Assembly (NCBI RefSeq): GCF_007846095.1
Contig: NZ_VOEI01000006.1
Span: 62,001-126,000, forward strand
Source: Mucilaginibacter achroorhodeus
Lineage (GTDB): Bacteria > Bacteroidota > Bacteroidia > Sphingobacteriales > Sphingobacteriaceae
Length of the DNA stretch: 64,000 bases
Direction: 5' to 3'
The notes under the pieces are model-generated. The model was given only the letters and a program-made list of their open reading frames with translations, did no database searches and had not been told where the DNA came from. Each line of letters starts with the position of its first letter. The stretch's first letter is position 1. Of this stretch, positions 1-8,352 are shown one piece after another. The translations under genes were made by a program, and so were the position numbers.

Positions 1-955
1 CCAATTCTTGACGTGCCGCTGTGACTATATTTGTTGACCGAATAATGTAGCTTGGTCGGTTCTTAGATTGCGCAAATATTTTACCCACATAAATGCCGAT
101 GACGCTGAGCAGGAACAATTGCATGCCACCCAAAAACTCAATAGAAGCGATAAGAGAGGCCCAGCCGGGTACTGCATACCCCTCAAAGTAACTGATCAAT
201 ATATATGGAAAATATAAAATAGCTAATGCTGCAAAACCAAGCCCAATGCCGGCTGATACATACAATGGGCGCGGACTAAAGGCCATAATATTACCAATGG
301 CGAATTTGAGCAGCTTAAAAAACGAATAACTCGCGTTGCCCATGTGCCTTTTAGATGGCGTGTATGGGAAGCCTATCTGTTTAAAACCAACCCATTTTAC
401 AATCCCTCTAAAGAATATCTCAGATTCATCAAGTTCTTTTAGTTGCTTAACAACCTTTGTGTCTATTAAACGATAGTCGGCAATACCATTTTCTAATTTA
501 ACGTCAGAAAGGGCGTTAATAACCTTATAAAAAAGTTTAGATGTTATGCGCTGGTAAATCTGTGCATGCTTGTTCGCTGTTTCGCGGTAAGTATAAACTA
601 CATCAAAACCATCTTCCCAATAATTCAGCATTTTTTTGATAAGCTGGGGCGGATGCTGCATATCTGCATCAATGGTTATTACTGCATCACCTTTGGCAAG
701 GGCAAGCCCAGCCTTCAGGGCATAATCCTTACCAAAATTTCTTGAAAGCTCAACATAATAAACATTGCTTTGCAGGCGAGCATTAAGCTTGATCTCGTTT
801 AGCGTGTTATCCTCGCTGCCATCATCTACAAATATCAGTTCGTAACTGTAATCAAGTGGCTTAAATAGATCTATAATATGGTTAGTAAGTTCACTAATAT
901 TGCCTTCCTCGTTATGTGCAGGCACAACTACAGATATTAATTTGCGGGTGGGCAT
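1..955 (-). CDS. Family 2 glycosyltransferase, polyprenyl-phosphate type (3' end cut by window edge)
   Basis: Translating the minus strand from the ATG at 953-955 gives an open frame of 318 residues that runs off the left edge. It starts MPTRKLISVVVPAHNEE, followed by FVDDGSEDNT and DADMQHPP, the nucleotide-sugar and metal (DxD-like) motifs of GT-A family 2 enzymes. Two hydrophobic segments lie near the C-terminus (about residues 230-260 and 275-300). This is the layout of GtrB/ArnC/DPM1-like enzymes, which transfer a sugar from a nucleotide donor to a polyprenyl phosphate at the inner membrane. It lies 143 bases downstream of a GT87 gene on the same strand, so the two may be co-transcribed and work in one glycan pathway. 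The family call is firm; the sugar and acceptor cannot be read from the sequence. Confidence 0.9.
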   Translation of the reverse strand, partial: MPTRKLISVVVPAHNEEGNISELTNHIIDLFKPLDYSYELIFVDDGSEDNTLNEIKLNARLQSNVYYVELSRNFGKDYALKAGLALAKGDAVITIDADMQHPPQLIKKMLNYWEDGFDVVYTYRETANKHAQIYQRITSKLFYKVINALSDVKLENGIADYRLIDTKVVKQLKELDESEIFFRGIVKWVGFKQIGFPYTPSKRHMGNASYSFFKLLKFAIGNIMAFSPRPLYVSAGIGLGFAALAILYFPYILISYFEGYAVPGWASLIASIEFLGGMQLFLLSVIGIYVGKIFAQSKNRPSYIIRSTNIVTAARQEL

Positions 956-1098
956 TGGTTTATTCGATAGGGGTGATTAATACTTTATTAAACATTACGC
1001 TAATTACCAAGCAAGTGATACAGCTATTTTAAAATTTGTAACATTTAAGTTACTAATATAGATAAAATTTTAATCACCTATTATTTCTCACGTAATCC

Positions 1099-2274
1099 TT
1101 ACGATGCGGTTACAATTCTGTCTTCGGCTTCAAAATTACGTGTTAGCATTTCGCAGATTATTTTAAGCCAGATAATAAGGCAGGGTAGCGATTTTAGGCG
1201 GTAAGGGTTTACATAATTCATGGTCAAAAACTCCGGGAAGATGTCTGAGGTAGAAAAGCTCGTTAAAATTATAGCAAGCACCAGTAAGAAGATCTCAAAT
1301 TTGGTTACTGGCCGCTTCAGGTTCATAAACCAGATACCTACACCGGTTAAAGCAATAACATAAGTTGGTGATTCCGCTGAACTGCTGAATATTACTGTAA
1401 ATATCAATACCGAGGCGAGTAGCAATAAACGGTAACCGGTATAACGATAAGCGCTGATCCGACAGTAAGGCAGCAGGAAAAGTAAAAGTGCGGGAGCTAT
1501 CACTGCCAGGTTGTTGAGTTTATTGATTTTAAATACTCTTGCTATCATCCCAAGTACAGAGATATTCTGCATCTCTGAAGACATGTTTTCCGTGTTTTTC
1601 GCCACAAGGTCATAGTACCAATCGCGGTAGGTTTGCATAATAAATGTAGGAGATGATATCGCCATCGGCAGCACAAACAACACTGCCGACCAAAATATCA
1701 GGCTGATTATAAGTTTCAGTTTGTGATCAGAGAAAAAGAAAAAAGCCAGGCCTACGATGCCATAAAGTTTAGTCATGGTACCTAACATGATCATGAGTGC
1801 TGCCCAAAAATCTTGTTTGGTGTTGATGAAGTAAAAGGTGAAAATAATAAATGCAGCTATACTGGGGTTGAATTGAAAGTAAAGCGATGATCCCACTAAT
1901 TCGTTAGTGCAAAGCAACAATATATAGTCAGACAGGTTACTTTTGATCGGAAGTTTTTTGATAGCCAGGAACAGAAACAAAGCGTTAAAGAACACCCAAA
2001 GCACAACCCCAATACTATCAGGCAACAAGGCAAATGGGGCTATTAGCAGCGAAAATACCGGGCCGTAATGATTACGGTCATAATAGTATTCTGGTTGTTG
2101 AACGTATAGATTTAGCTGTTGCGTTACGTTCAGAAAATTATGCTTAAATATAAGGTAGTTATTAAGCGATTGATGCGAACAAACAGTTTTAATAACAAGG
2201 AAAAGGCTAATGCTAAACCAGAGGAAATATATAGCGTTACGTGCTGCGGTTGCACGGTTCAAACTAAACGTCAT
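1099..2274 (-). CDS. GT87/DUF2029-type integral membrane glycosyltransferase
   Basis: This is a 391-residue, very hydrophobic protein with roughly 9-11 predicted membrane spans. After the first span it carries YYYDRNHYGPVFSLLIAPF, which resembles the extracytoplasmic loop of DUF2029/GT87 enzymes, where an acidic residue acts in catalysis. Members use polyprenyl-phosphate sugars as donors (for example mycobacterial mannosyl and arabinosyl transferases). The downstream GT2 could make such a donor, so a two-step glycosylation pair is a reasonable inference. The start is supported by a consensus promoter about 20 bases upstream. The specific sugar is unknown. Confidence 0.8.
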   Translation of the reverse strand: MTFSLNRATAARNAIYFLWFSISLFLVIKTVCSHQSLNNYLIFKHNFLNVTQQLNLYVQQPEYYYDRNHYGPVFSLLIAPFALLPDSIGVVLWVFFNALFLFLAIKKLPIKSNLSDYILLLCTNELVGSSLYFQFNPSIAAFIIFTFYFINTKQDFWAALMIMLGTMTKLYGIVGLAFFFFSDHKLKLIISLIFWSAVLFVLPMAISSPTFIMQTYRDWYYDLVAKNTENMSSEMQNISVLGMIARVFKINKLNNLAVIAPALLLFLLPYCRISAYRYTGYRLLLLASVLIFTVIFSSSAESPTYVIALTGVGIWFMNLKRPVTKFEIFLLVLAIILTSFSTSDIFPEFLTMNYVNPYRLKSLPCLIIWLKIICEMLTRNFEAEDRIVTAS

Positions 2275-2293
2275 TTGAGAGTTAGGTTTTCGG

Positions 2294-2324
2294 CAAAGAT
2301 AGCTAATCCTCTAATTGTAACAAA
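2294..2324 (-). promoter_or_regulatory. Consensus Bacteroidota promoter for the GT87 gene
   Basis: Read on the minus strand there is TTTG (2324-2321), a 19-base spacer, and TATCTTTG (2301-2294). This matches the TTTG-N19-TAnnTTTG consensus of the primary sigma factor of Bacteroidota exactly. The -7 box ends 20 bases before the ATG, predicting a leader of about 15 nucleotides. Confidence 0.75.
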
Positions 2325-2353
2325 TTAATTACACGTGGGGTGCATGCAGAGCT

Positions 2354-4912
2354 TTAATGCTGAACAATAGTCATTTCCGGAAAGATAACTTCTTTTAACA
2401 AGCCAAGTTCTCTGCTTAGTTTGCCAAATTCATAACGGCACTGTTTATAAAATTCCGGATAAACATTAACAAGTTCCGTGTTATTGACGATGGTTCCCAG
2501 CATGATACACTTTGAAAGATTATGCTGACCTGCCACATCCATAAATGCCCTTGTATTATCAATGATATGGATGTAGTCTTTTTCTAAAAGATTGATCTTT
2601 ATGCGAAGAGCGTAAAAGGCAGTCTTCATATAATCTGTAAAAGTTTCCGGGCTTTGCCTGTAAAGCGCCTTATAAAGCTGGTAGCTCTCTGCAAGTTCAA
2701 CGGTGCGGCCATGCCTGTAGTAGCAGTCCGCTTTTATCAGGCCGATAATAAATGAGTAGCCATGTTGTGCTGATACCTTAGGATTTTTGTAATTTTTCTC
2801 CAACGTACTGATATAGCGCAGTGTTTTAAGTGGCTTTTGAAAGATGATAAGCGTGTAAGCGCCTAAAAGGAACAGCATATCATGCGAAGCAGTATTGGTA
2901 AAATAGTTACCCTCTTTTGGTGGATTAAAGTAAAACCTTGTCAGCTCCTGTCCAACATCACGTTTTATTTCGCCTGTCTTCAGAAAACTGTAGATAGCAT
3001 CCAGGCATTTAACAGGATTTATAGCAAAGCGGTTAAAGCTTTCTGATGGTAGGGCTTTGAGCTTTATAATGCATTCTTCCAGTTCGTTCATGTCGAACCT
3101 TAAAATAGCCGTAAGCGCTAAGGCAGTATGTATAAGCGCTTTTTTGCGGTTACTCAAATTAAATTTAAGCAAGCCTTGCAAGGTTCGTTTATATTTTAGG
3201 CTGATGAATTCGAGCCCGAAGAAGTAGTTGAAAAGCTCCGGACTGCAGTCTTGTCTGAAGAAGGATCTTAACGATTCGCTTTGCCCTTGGGTGGCGCATT
3301 GTTCAGAGAACATATCACCCATAAAGTTGATTAGGTCTGCCTTTTCAGTTAAGCTTAATTTGGCGTGCGTAAGCAGATCAAAATTACAATGCTGCCCGGC
3401 TTTAAATGCATAAAGCACACACCACTGTAGTACTGGCACTTTTTGGGCGTTAGTTTCAAACAGGTTGTTTATCTGTGCTATAAGGCTCTCGTCAAAAATA
3501 GAATTGTTATTATATAGCAATGACTTGGCCAGGGCATGATTCTGGAAATACTGGTTAGTAAATTCGATAAATGAATTATAGTGTAAGCCTGTACTTTTAT
3601 TGATCTCACGCAGGTATCCAATACTCAGTAGTTCATGATACGCCTGGTAATAAAGCTTAATTAAACCATTAACCTTTGCGCGCGGTACCGTAAAGTTACC
3701 GCTGGCAATGTCCATTTCATCAGCAAGGCCTTGTATAAGCAGCATTTTTTCTGCCGAGCTTTGGCCCATATAAATTTTATTAAGTATAAATGTTGAAACA
3801 AGCTCATACATGCATACCTGACTGATGTTATTAAGGCAAAAGTTTTGTGAGTTTTGTTTATAGTAAAATTGAAAATAAAGAGGATGGCTAAATTGAAGGG
3901 CTATATCTGTAGAAATATTATTAGTGTTTCCCTGGTTTATTTTTGATGCCAGTTGCCTCACTTCGCCGGTATCAAATAAGGGAACGTTCAGCGCGCTGTT
4001 TTCATCGCCTATGAACCTGATAAACCAGTTTTCATCGTTAAGGTTAAACTCGTGCCTGTTGTTTATCCAAGTGAATGAGCGCATCGTAACAATGAGTTTG
4101 AACCAGGATGAACCCTGGTACAATGCTAAAATATCCAATAATTGCGCCTGCAGTAATTTATATTGTTCTGGTTTGTAAACATGCTCATCAAAAGCGTCTA
4201 TGATCAGGTAAAAATTGCCGCCCTTTCCGCGCTGTTGGTTTAGCATTGCGGCAACATCGTCGTTAGCAGTATAGCCAAGTAAGGCAAGCAGCCAGTGGTT
4301 AATATCCTGTCCGCTTAAAAAGGCGTTCATCAATGCGCTGGTACTAAAAAACAGTACAACATCCTGATTGTTGCCTGCTCCGTTGTTTAACAAGCGTTCT
4401 TCTATCCAATGGCAAAGTGCTATGGTTTTACCGTGCCCGGCTGGTGCCGCAAGCACCGTAGCAGAATAATGGTTATTTACAAAATCGTCCAGATGGTCTG
4501 ATACAATGCGCCTTGTAATGGTTTGACCATACGGGATGCCCGATTTATTGCGAAGTACTTGTAATGTAAAATTGGTGATCTTTTGGGCGTTTAGGTTTAA
4601 GCTGTCCCAATCAGGTGTGGTGTATTGTGTGGTTTTATTGGGTGTAACTTCCTGGCTGTGGCAAAAATCCTCCCAACCTTTAAATCCGCAATATTTTGCC
4701 ATCACGTCAATTGTGAAAATAGATGGCTTAAACTTGCTGTAAGCAAATCCAAATACACGCTTAAGCGTAGTTTCGCTTACGCTTTGTTTGGTATGCCTAA
4801 TAATGTCAGCTGCTATAATGCGGCAATCATGCGGGGTAATATTACTTAATCCCGATGTTGCGATAACAGCTCGCTTCAATAGTTCGTAGTATTGTGGTAA
4901 AAATGACGTCAT
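2354..4912 (-). CDS. STAND-like P-loop NTPase with HTH-like N-terminus and helical C-terminal half
   Basis: The protein has 852 residues. Residues 1-85 (VSETTLKRVFGF, then a KPS..T.D..A.Y.GF..W.DF pattern) look like the short helical, XRE-like domain that heads many Bacteroidota regulators. A P-loop follows: Walker A APAGHGKT at 156-163 and Walker B YLIIDAFDEH at 235-244, with the paired acidic residues typical of STAND/NACHT-like ATPases. From about residue 380 to the end the protein is Leu/Tyr-rich and helical, consistent with TPR-like repeats that sense a ligand. No recognisable effector domain such as a nuclease, TIR or protease is visible. It is preceded on the same strand by an 85-residue ORF 32 bases away. 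Role is inference: either a STAND-type transcription regulator or a defence-type sensor. Confidence 0.7.
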   Translation of the reverse strand: MTSFLPQYYELLKRAVIATSGLSNITPHDCRIIAADIIRHTKQSVSETTLKRVFGFAYSKFKPSIFTIDVMAKYCGFKGWEDFCHSQEVTPNKTTQYTTPDWDSLNLNAQKITNFTLQVLRNKSGIPYGQTITRRIVSDHLDDFVNNHYSATVLAAPAGHGKTIALCHWIEERLLNNGAGNNQDVVLFFSTSALMNAFLSGQDINHWLLALLGYTANDDVAAMLNQQRGKGGNFYLIIDAFDEHVYKPEQYKLLQAQLLDILALYQGSSWFKLIVTMRSFTWINNRHEFNLNDENWFIRFIGDENSALNVPLFDTGEVRQLASKINQGNTNNISTDIALQFSHPLYFQFYYKQNSQNFCLNNISQVCMYELVSTFILNKIYMGQSSAEKMLLIQGLADEMDIASGNFTVPRAKVNGLIKLYYQAYHELLSIGYLREINKSTGLHYNSFIEFTNQYFQNHALAKSLLYNNNSIFDESLIAQINNLFETNAQKVPVLQWCVLYAFKAGQHCNFDLLTHAKLSLTEKADLINFMGDMFSEQCATQGQSESLRSFFRQDCSPELFNYFFGLEFISLKYKRTLQGLLKFNLSNRKKALIHTALALTAILRFDMNELEECIIKLKALPSESFNRFAINPVKCLDAIYSFLKTGEIKRDVGQELTRFYFNPPKEGNYFTNTASHDMLFLLGAYTLIIFQKPLKTLRYISTLEKNYKNPKVSAQHGYSFIIGLIKADCYYRHGRTVELAESYQLYKALYRQSPETFTDYMKTAFYALRIKINLLEKDYIHIIDNTRAFMDVAGQHNLSKCIMLGTIVNNTELVNVYPEFYKQCRYEFGKLSRELGLLKEVIFPEMTIVQH

Positions 4913-4944
4913 AAGCTAAGAGTAAGATGGACGTTAACATGTTT

Positions 4945-5202
4945 TTATGCAATAACCAGTTTTATACACTCGCGTACAGTCAGTTCTTCAGAAACATCTC
5001 CGGCACTTATTCTTCTACCGGTATTATAATCTAAGGCAATTTGATGCAACCGTTGCTCAAGCAGGCGGCAGCGCTCAGCGCTGTTATAGCCAACTTTTGT
5101 TAACGGTGTATTAGCCAGCAAGTTGTAGGGGTATTGGGCTGGCATGCCACCCGTGTTCAATATATCAAATTTAATCTGATTTGTTATAAATATGATATCC
5201 AT
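4945..5202 (-). CDS. Small hypothetical protein upstream of the STAND NTPase
   Basis: The 85-residue frame starts MDIIFITNQIKFDIL and contains a mixed hydrophilic segment with CRLLEQRLHQIALDYNTGRR. I do not recognise a family. It has no signal peptide or membrane span. It ends 32 bases before the NTPase start on the same strand, which suggests co-transcription. Its ordinary amino-acid composition supports it being a real gene, but no motif confirms this. Confidence 0.5.
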   Translation of the reverse strand: MDIIFITNQIKFDILNTGGMPAQYPYNLLANTPLTKVGYNSAERCRLLEQRLHQIALDYNTGRRISAGDVSEELTVRECIKLVIA

Positions 5203-5457
5203 CTACGCTTTTCCGATTAAATTATTAAAACTTTTCAGAATAATTGGTTTGTACGTAAATATAGTTAAACAAGTTATACAAAAAGGATGGCAATAATATC
5301 GAAGAAAATGAATTGCTGAATACTATAATCTGTAATGATATATTTTCGCTTAAATTGATATAATATTTCTAATAGATTAAAAATTAACTCTAAAAGGTTG
5401 GATTTTAACAGTAGAGCTGCCGAGAAAAACTGTAAATCACGTAATTCTACGTGGTTT

Positions 5458-6129
5458 CTAAATGGAAAGATCAACCAGTTGATGTTTTAAAGCGAACATA
5501 ACCAGTCCGGCAATGGTTTGGCAACCAATTTTGTTCATTAGAGAGTTGCGATGACCTTCAATAGTGCGGACGCTAAGGAACAGCTTATCAGCTATTTCCG
5601 TATTGTTGCGATCTTTACATATTAATTCCAGCACCTGAAGTTCGCGGCGGGTAAGCTTAGCCGGTAACTGATTCATGCTTTTAGTTAAAACAGCGCGTTG
5701 CAGATTGGTATTTTTAAGGGCATGCTTTACTTCAGCATTGAAATAGAAACCATTTTTATTGACAGCTTCGATCGTGTAAATGAGTTCTGAAGCTTCACAA
5801 TTCTTAAGCAGATACGACGCAGCGCCGCTGTTGATCATCTGGGTTATCAGCATTTCATTGGCGTGACCAGTAAGGACTACCACTTTTATCGCCGGATAAT
5901 TTGCCTGTAAATATTTATTGAGCTCTATACCGTTCATATCCGGCATATCCAAGTCAACAATAGCTACGTCAATATTTTCGGCAATTGCTTCTAAAGCGCT
6001 TATAAAATCATTACCACCTTGATATTCACCGGCCAGATTAAAGGTATCGACCGAATTTATTAAAACGGCCAAACTTTGCCTGAACAGGTTTTGGTCATCA
6101 ATTACAGCAATATTTATCCGCCTGTTCAT
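5458..6129 (-). CDS. NarL/FixJ-family response regulator (REC plus LuxR HTH)
   Basis: The 223-residue protein has an N-terminal receiver (residues 5-125) with the acidic pair D11-D12, the probable phosphoacceptor D59 in VDLDMPDMNG, and the conserved Thr (VLTGH) and Lys (YLLKN) of the fold. A LuxR-type HTH occupies about 155-215 (LTRRELQVLELICKDRNNTE, then SVRTIEGHRNSLMNKIG). It should bind DNA when phosphorylated by the histidine kinase encoded 5 bases upstream, with which it forms a standard NarX/NarL-type pair. Target genes are not evident; the neighbouring membrane protein is one possible part of the same circuit. Confidence 0.93.
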   Translation of the reverse strand: MNRRINIAVIDDQNLFRQSLAVLINSVDTFNLAGEYQGGNDFISALEAIAENIDVAIVDLDMPDMNGIELNKYLQANYPAIKVVVLTGHANEMLITQMINSGAASYLLKNCEASELIYTIEAVNKNGFYFNAEVKHALKNTNLQRAVLTKSMNQLPAKLTRRELQVLELICKDRNNTEIADKLFLSVRTIEGHRNSLMNKIGCQTIAGLVMFALKHQLVDLSI

Positions 6130-6134
6130 TGGGG

Positions 6135-6950
6135 TTAAACAGTTTTAGGAGATGGGATAGGGTAACTTATCTCAATGTTAAATCCTTGGTTATCAAATAG
6201 CGGAATATTGTAACTTGCGTTGATGTTGAGCAGTCGGCTTTCAATGTTCTGCATACCCATCCCTTTCTTAAATATCTCAGGGCTTACCGTTAAGCCCTTG
6301 CCATTATCCGCATAGTCTAATAGCAGGATATTGTCTCTTCTTTTGACCGTTATAACAGCAGCACTTGCGCCAGAATGTTTGATGGTGTTGTTAAGCAATT
6401 CCTCTAAAACCCTGTAAAGTGCTGTTGCTGTGTTGATGGGTAACTCAGAAAGTTCCTGTTCAGCTTCGTTTATAAAATCAATGTTTAGTTTGCCGGATTG
6501 ACTGATCATGGTGCAATGCTCTGCAACAGCTGCTGACAGACCGTAATAGCGTAGGGTAGTAGGCGACAAGTTATGTGAGATGTTTCTCACATCTTTAACT
6601 ATCTTATCAATGATGGTTTTGCTTGATCTGGAAAACTCTTTAAAGCTATCGTCATCTTTTCCGGTAGGTTTAAACATCTCTATAAGCAATCTCAGGCCCG
6701 ATATGGTTGAGCCTACATCGTCATGCAGGTCTTGCCCTATGCGTTTGCGCTCAGCTTCCTGCATCTCAATGGTGGCACGCAGCAACTCTTTCTGGTGCTC
6801 TATTTGCGCCTGTTGAAATTCCTGGCGTTGCCTAAGCAGTTTGTTTTGATTTCGGACTGAATAAATGATAAAGGCGGAGACGAAAATGAACACGCCCACC
6901 ATGGCAAAAATGATCAGGACGGCTGTGTTGTCGTTATTTGTGATCTGCAT
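6135..6950 (-). CDS. NarX/DegS-type sensor histidine kinase (HisKA_3)
   Basis: The protein has 271 residues. There is a single membrane span at about 11-30, a charged coiled coil (35-65), then the HisKA_3 dimerisation motif ERKRIGQDLHDDVGSTISGL with phosphoacceptor H76. The HATPase_c domain follows, with LEELLNNTIKHS (N box) and DNGKGL and GMGMQNIESR (G boxes). It has no periplasmic sensing domain, so the signal must come from the membrane or from a partner. The 5' end overlaps the 3' end of the upstream membrane-protein gene by 37 bases, which points to translational coupling and a shared function. The response regulator follows directly. Confidence 0.92.
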   Translation of the reverse strand: MQITNNDNTAVLIIFAMVGVFIFVSAFIIYSVRNQNKLLRQRQEFQQAQIEHQKELLRATIEMQEAERKRIGQDLHDDVGSTISGLRLLIEMFKPTGKDDDSFKEFSRSSKTIIDKIVKDVRNISHNLSPTTLRYYGLSAAVAEHCTMISQSGKLNIDFINEAEQELSELPINTATALYRVLEELLNNTIKHSGASAAVITVKRRDNILLLDYADNGKGLTVSPEIFKKGMGMQNIESRLLNINASYNIPLFDNQGFNIEISYPIPSPKTV

Positions 6951-7561
6951 TTGCTAAAACCTATTGCAAATAAAACATATTCTATGATTAATATAGTATC
7001 ATGAAATGTCCATACTATATCGGTAAATATGTTTCGTTCTAAAAAAAAGTTAAAAAAAATAAAAATGATGAACCCAACTGCGTAATACATCAAAAGCCCG
7101 GCGTTAATCCAATTAAAATTATCGTCTGTCCATTTTTTTTCGTCCGCGCCTTTTTTGATCACATACCCCATACAAAACGCTACTATTATAAATGCGCAAA
7201 TTGGCCGCGAGTAGGTGTTAAACTCTATTTTATTTTGAATGAAGAAATAATTAATAACACAAAAAATATCGAAGATGGCTACCATAAAATACATATATGG
7301 CCGCCATCGCTTATCATAGACATAGCTGAAGATAAGTGTAATGAAAGTAAATTCAAGTATAGTATAGAAATGGAATAAGCCCACTGTGTGATAGTGATGA
7401 GCCATCATGATAAGGGAAATCAAATTCAACAAACTGCCTGCAATGGTAAAAAACAGAAGAAGTTTAAATGGTGCGGGTAAACAAAGATAATTTCTTAAGC
7501 CAATAAAGATGGGTATAAGCGCGCTGATTGGTACAATATACGTGGAATAAAAGTCGAACAT
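6914..7561 (-). CDS. Polytopic membrane protein coupled to the sensor kinase
   Basis: The 215-residue protein has about six to seven hydrophobic spans and clusters of aromatic and histidine residues (AHHYHTVGLFHFYTILEF). I do not recognise a named family. Its reading frame overlaps the start of the HisKA_3 kinase, which itself has one span and no sensor domain. The simplest inference is that this protein is the membrane sensing component of the system, but no ligand can be named. A near-consensus -7 box (TATCTTTA, minus strand, 7590-7583) lies upstream. Confidence 0.75.
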   Translation of the reverse strand: MFDFYSTYIVPISALIPIFIGLRNYLCLPAPFKLLLFFTIAGSLLNLISLIMMAHHYHTVGLFHFYTILEFTFITLIFSYVYDKRWRPYMYFMVAIFDIFCVINYFFIQNKIEFNTYSRPICAFIIVAFCMGYVIKKGADEKKWTDDNFNWINAGLLMYYAVGFIIFIFFNFFLERNIFTDIVWTFHDTILIIEYVLFAIGFSKCRSQITTTQPS

Positions 7562-7680
7562 AAAAAGGGGATGTGCAAGGCCTAAAGATAATTAAAGCTA
7601 TATACATCATCCCCTTAAAATCAAAAAACTGTCGGCAAAAAGATAATTATCAAAGTAGCTGATAGTCTCGATTAGCCTGA

Positions 7681-8076
7681 TTATTCTACTGGAGGTTCTT
7701 CCGTACAATAAGGTGGGCAAGATTTGCTCATGTCGTAAGTGTTGCTTTGACTTCCATCACCACCTTCAACCTCGGTACCGGATCCGGGCTGTCCCTGAGG
7801 CATGATAATACGACGGACTTCTTTGCCATCCACTACCGGAATAAAAATAAGTTTTGCAGAGGTTGGATCGTCGGCGATCTCAAGACCGATGTGCACTCGT
7901 ACAGCCTCTGCATCAGGATTAAACTGTACAATGTTAGTAAAACTTGCAATGGGGATAAGGAATGACCGGATGTCAAAGTCAGGCTCCTGGTCGGCAAGGA
8001 ATGCTTTCCAATTAGCGATCATTTGGTCGGCTTCAATAACAGGGATGCTTCCTTCAGGGAAAAAAGATTCACTCAT
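7681..8076 (-). CDS. Hypothetical soluble protein next to the two-component cluster
   Basis: The 131-residue protein has no signal peptide. It contains an acidic N-terminus (MSESFFPEGSIPVIEADQ), a beta-rich middle ending in KLIFIPVVDGKEVRRIIMPQ, and a low-complexity Gly/Ser tail with a CPPYC motif close to the C-terminus. The CxxxC pair could be redox-active or metal-binding, though this is a guess. It is encoded 119 bases upstream of the membrane protein and on the same strand, so it may belong to the same transcription unit. No family recognised. Confidence 0.6.
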   Translation of the reverse strand: MSESFFPEGSIPVIEADQMIANWKAFLADQEPDFDIRSFLIPIASFTNIVQFNPDAEAVRVHIGLEIADDPTSAKLIFIPVVDGKEVRRIIMPQGQPGSGTEVEGGDGSQSNTYDMSKSCPPYCTEEPPVE

Positions 8077-8171
8077 TTGTTTTGGTGTTTTAGATTAATA
8101 AATAATGAATTGATGTTTTAAGCGTTGACTTGTTAAATCTGTGCAATTACATCAGTTAGCTTTGGCTCCCG

Positions 8172-8291
8172 CCAATGCAATCATTGGAATAAGTGTTTTT
8201 TCTCTGAGCAGCTAAAATAATGAACAAAATGGATAGAGCACTTTTTTTGTGAATAAAATGGTAAAGCTGACCATTAAATGAACAAAGTGCT
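8172..8291. promoter_or_regulatory. Repeat-rich control region upstream of the giant surface protein
   Basis: Three 12-base direct repeats of the form TGAAYAAARTGS start at 8221, 8250 and 8279, exactly 29 bases apart. Around the second and third lie nested inverted repeats: AGCACTTT (8237-8244) pairs with AAAGTGCT (8284-8291), and AATGGT (8257-8262) with ACCATT (8270-8275). Upstream is a separate perfect palindrome CCAATG-caat-CATTGG (8172-8187). There is no recognisable TAnnTTTG box. The ATG follows 61 bases after the last repeat. This looks like an operator array or a structured leader; which of the two cannot be decided by eye. Confidence 0.5.
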
Positions 8292-8352
8292 TTAAGGTTA
8301 TTCGGTTTTCAAGAGCGTAATTAGGATCAAGATCAAACCTAACACTCTATGC

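Noticed and set aside
5274..5474. 66-residue minus-strand ORF (MIFPFRNHVELRDL...)
   Set aside because: AT-rich, overlaps the end of the response regulator gene by 17 bases, unusual composition with no motif; most likely chance.
8221..8290. Possible CRISPR array (29-base period)
   Set aside because: Only three 12-base imperfect repeats with 17-base spacers; no cas genes. Treated as regulatory repeats.
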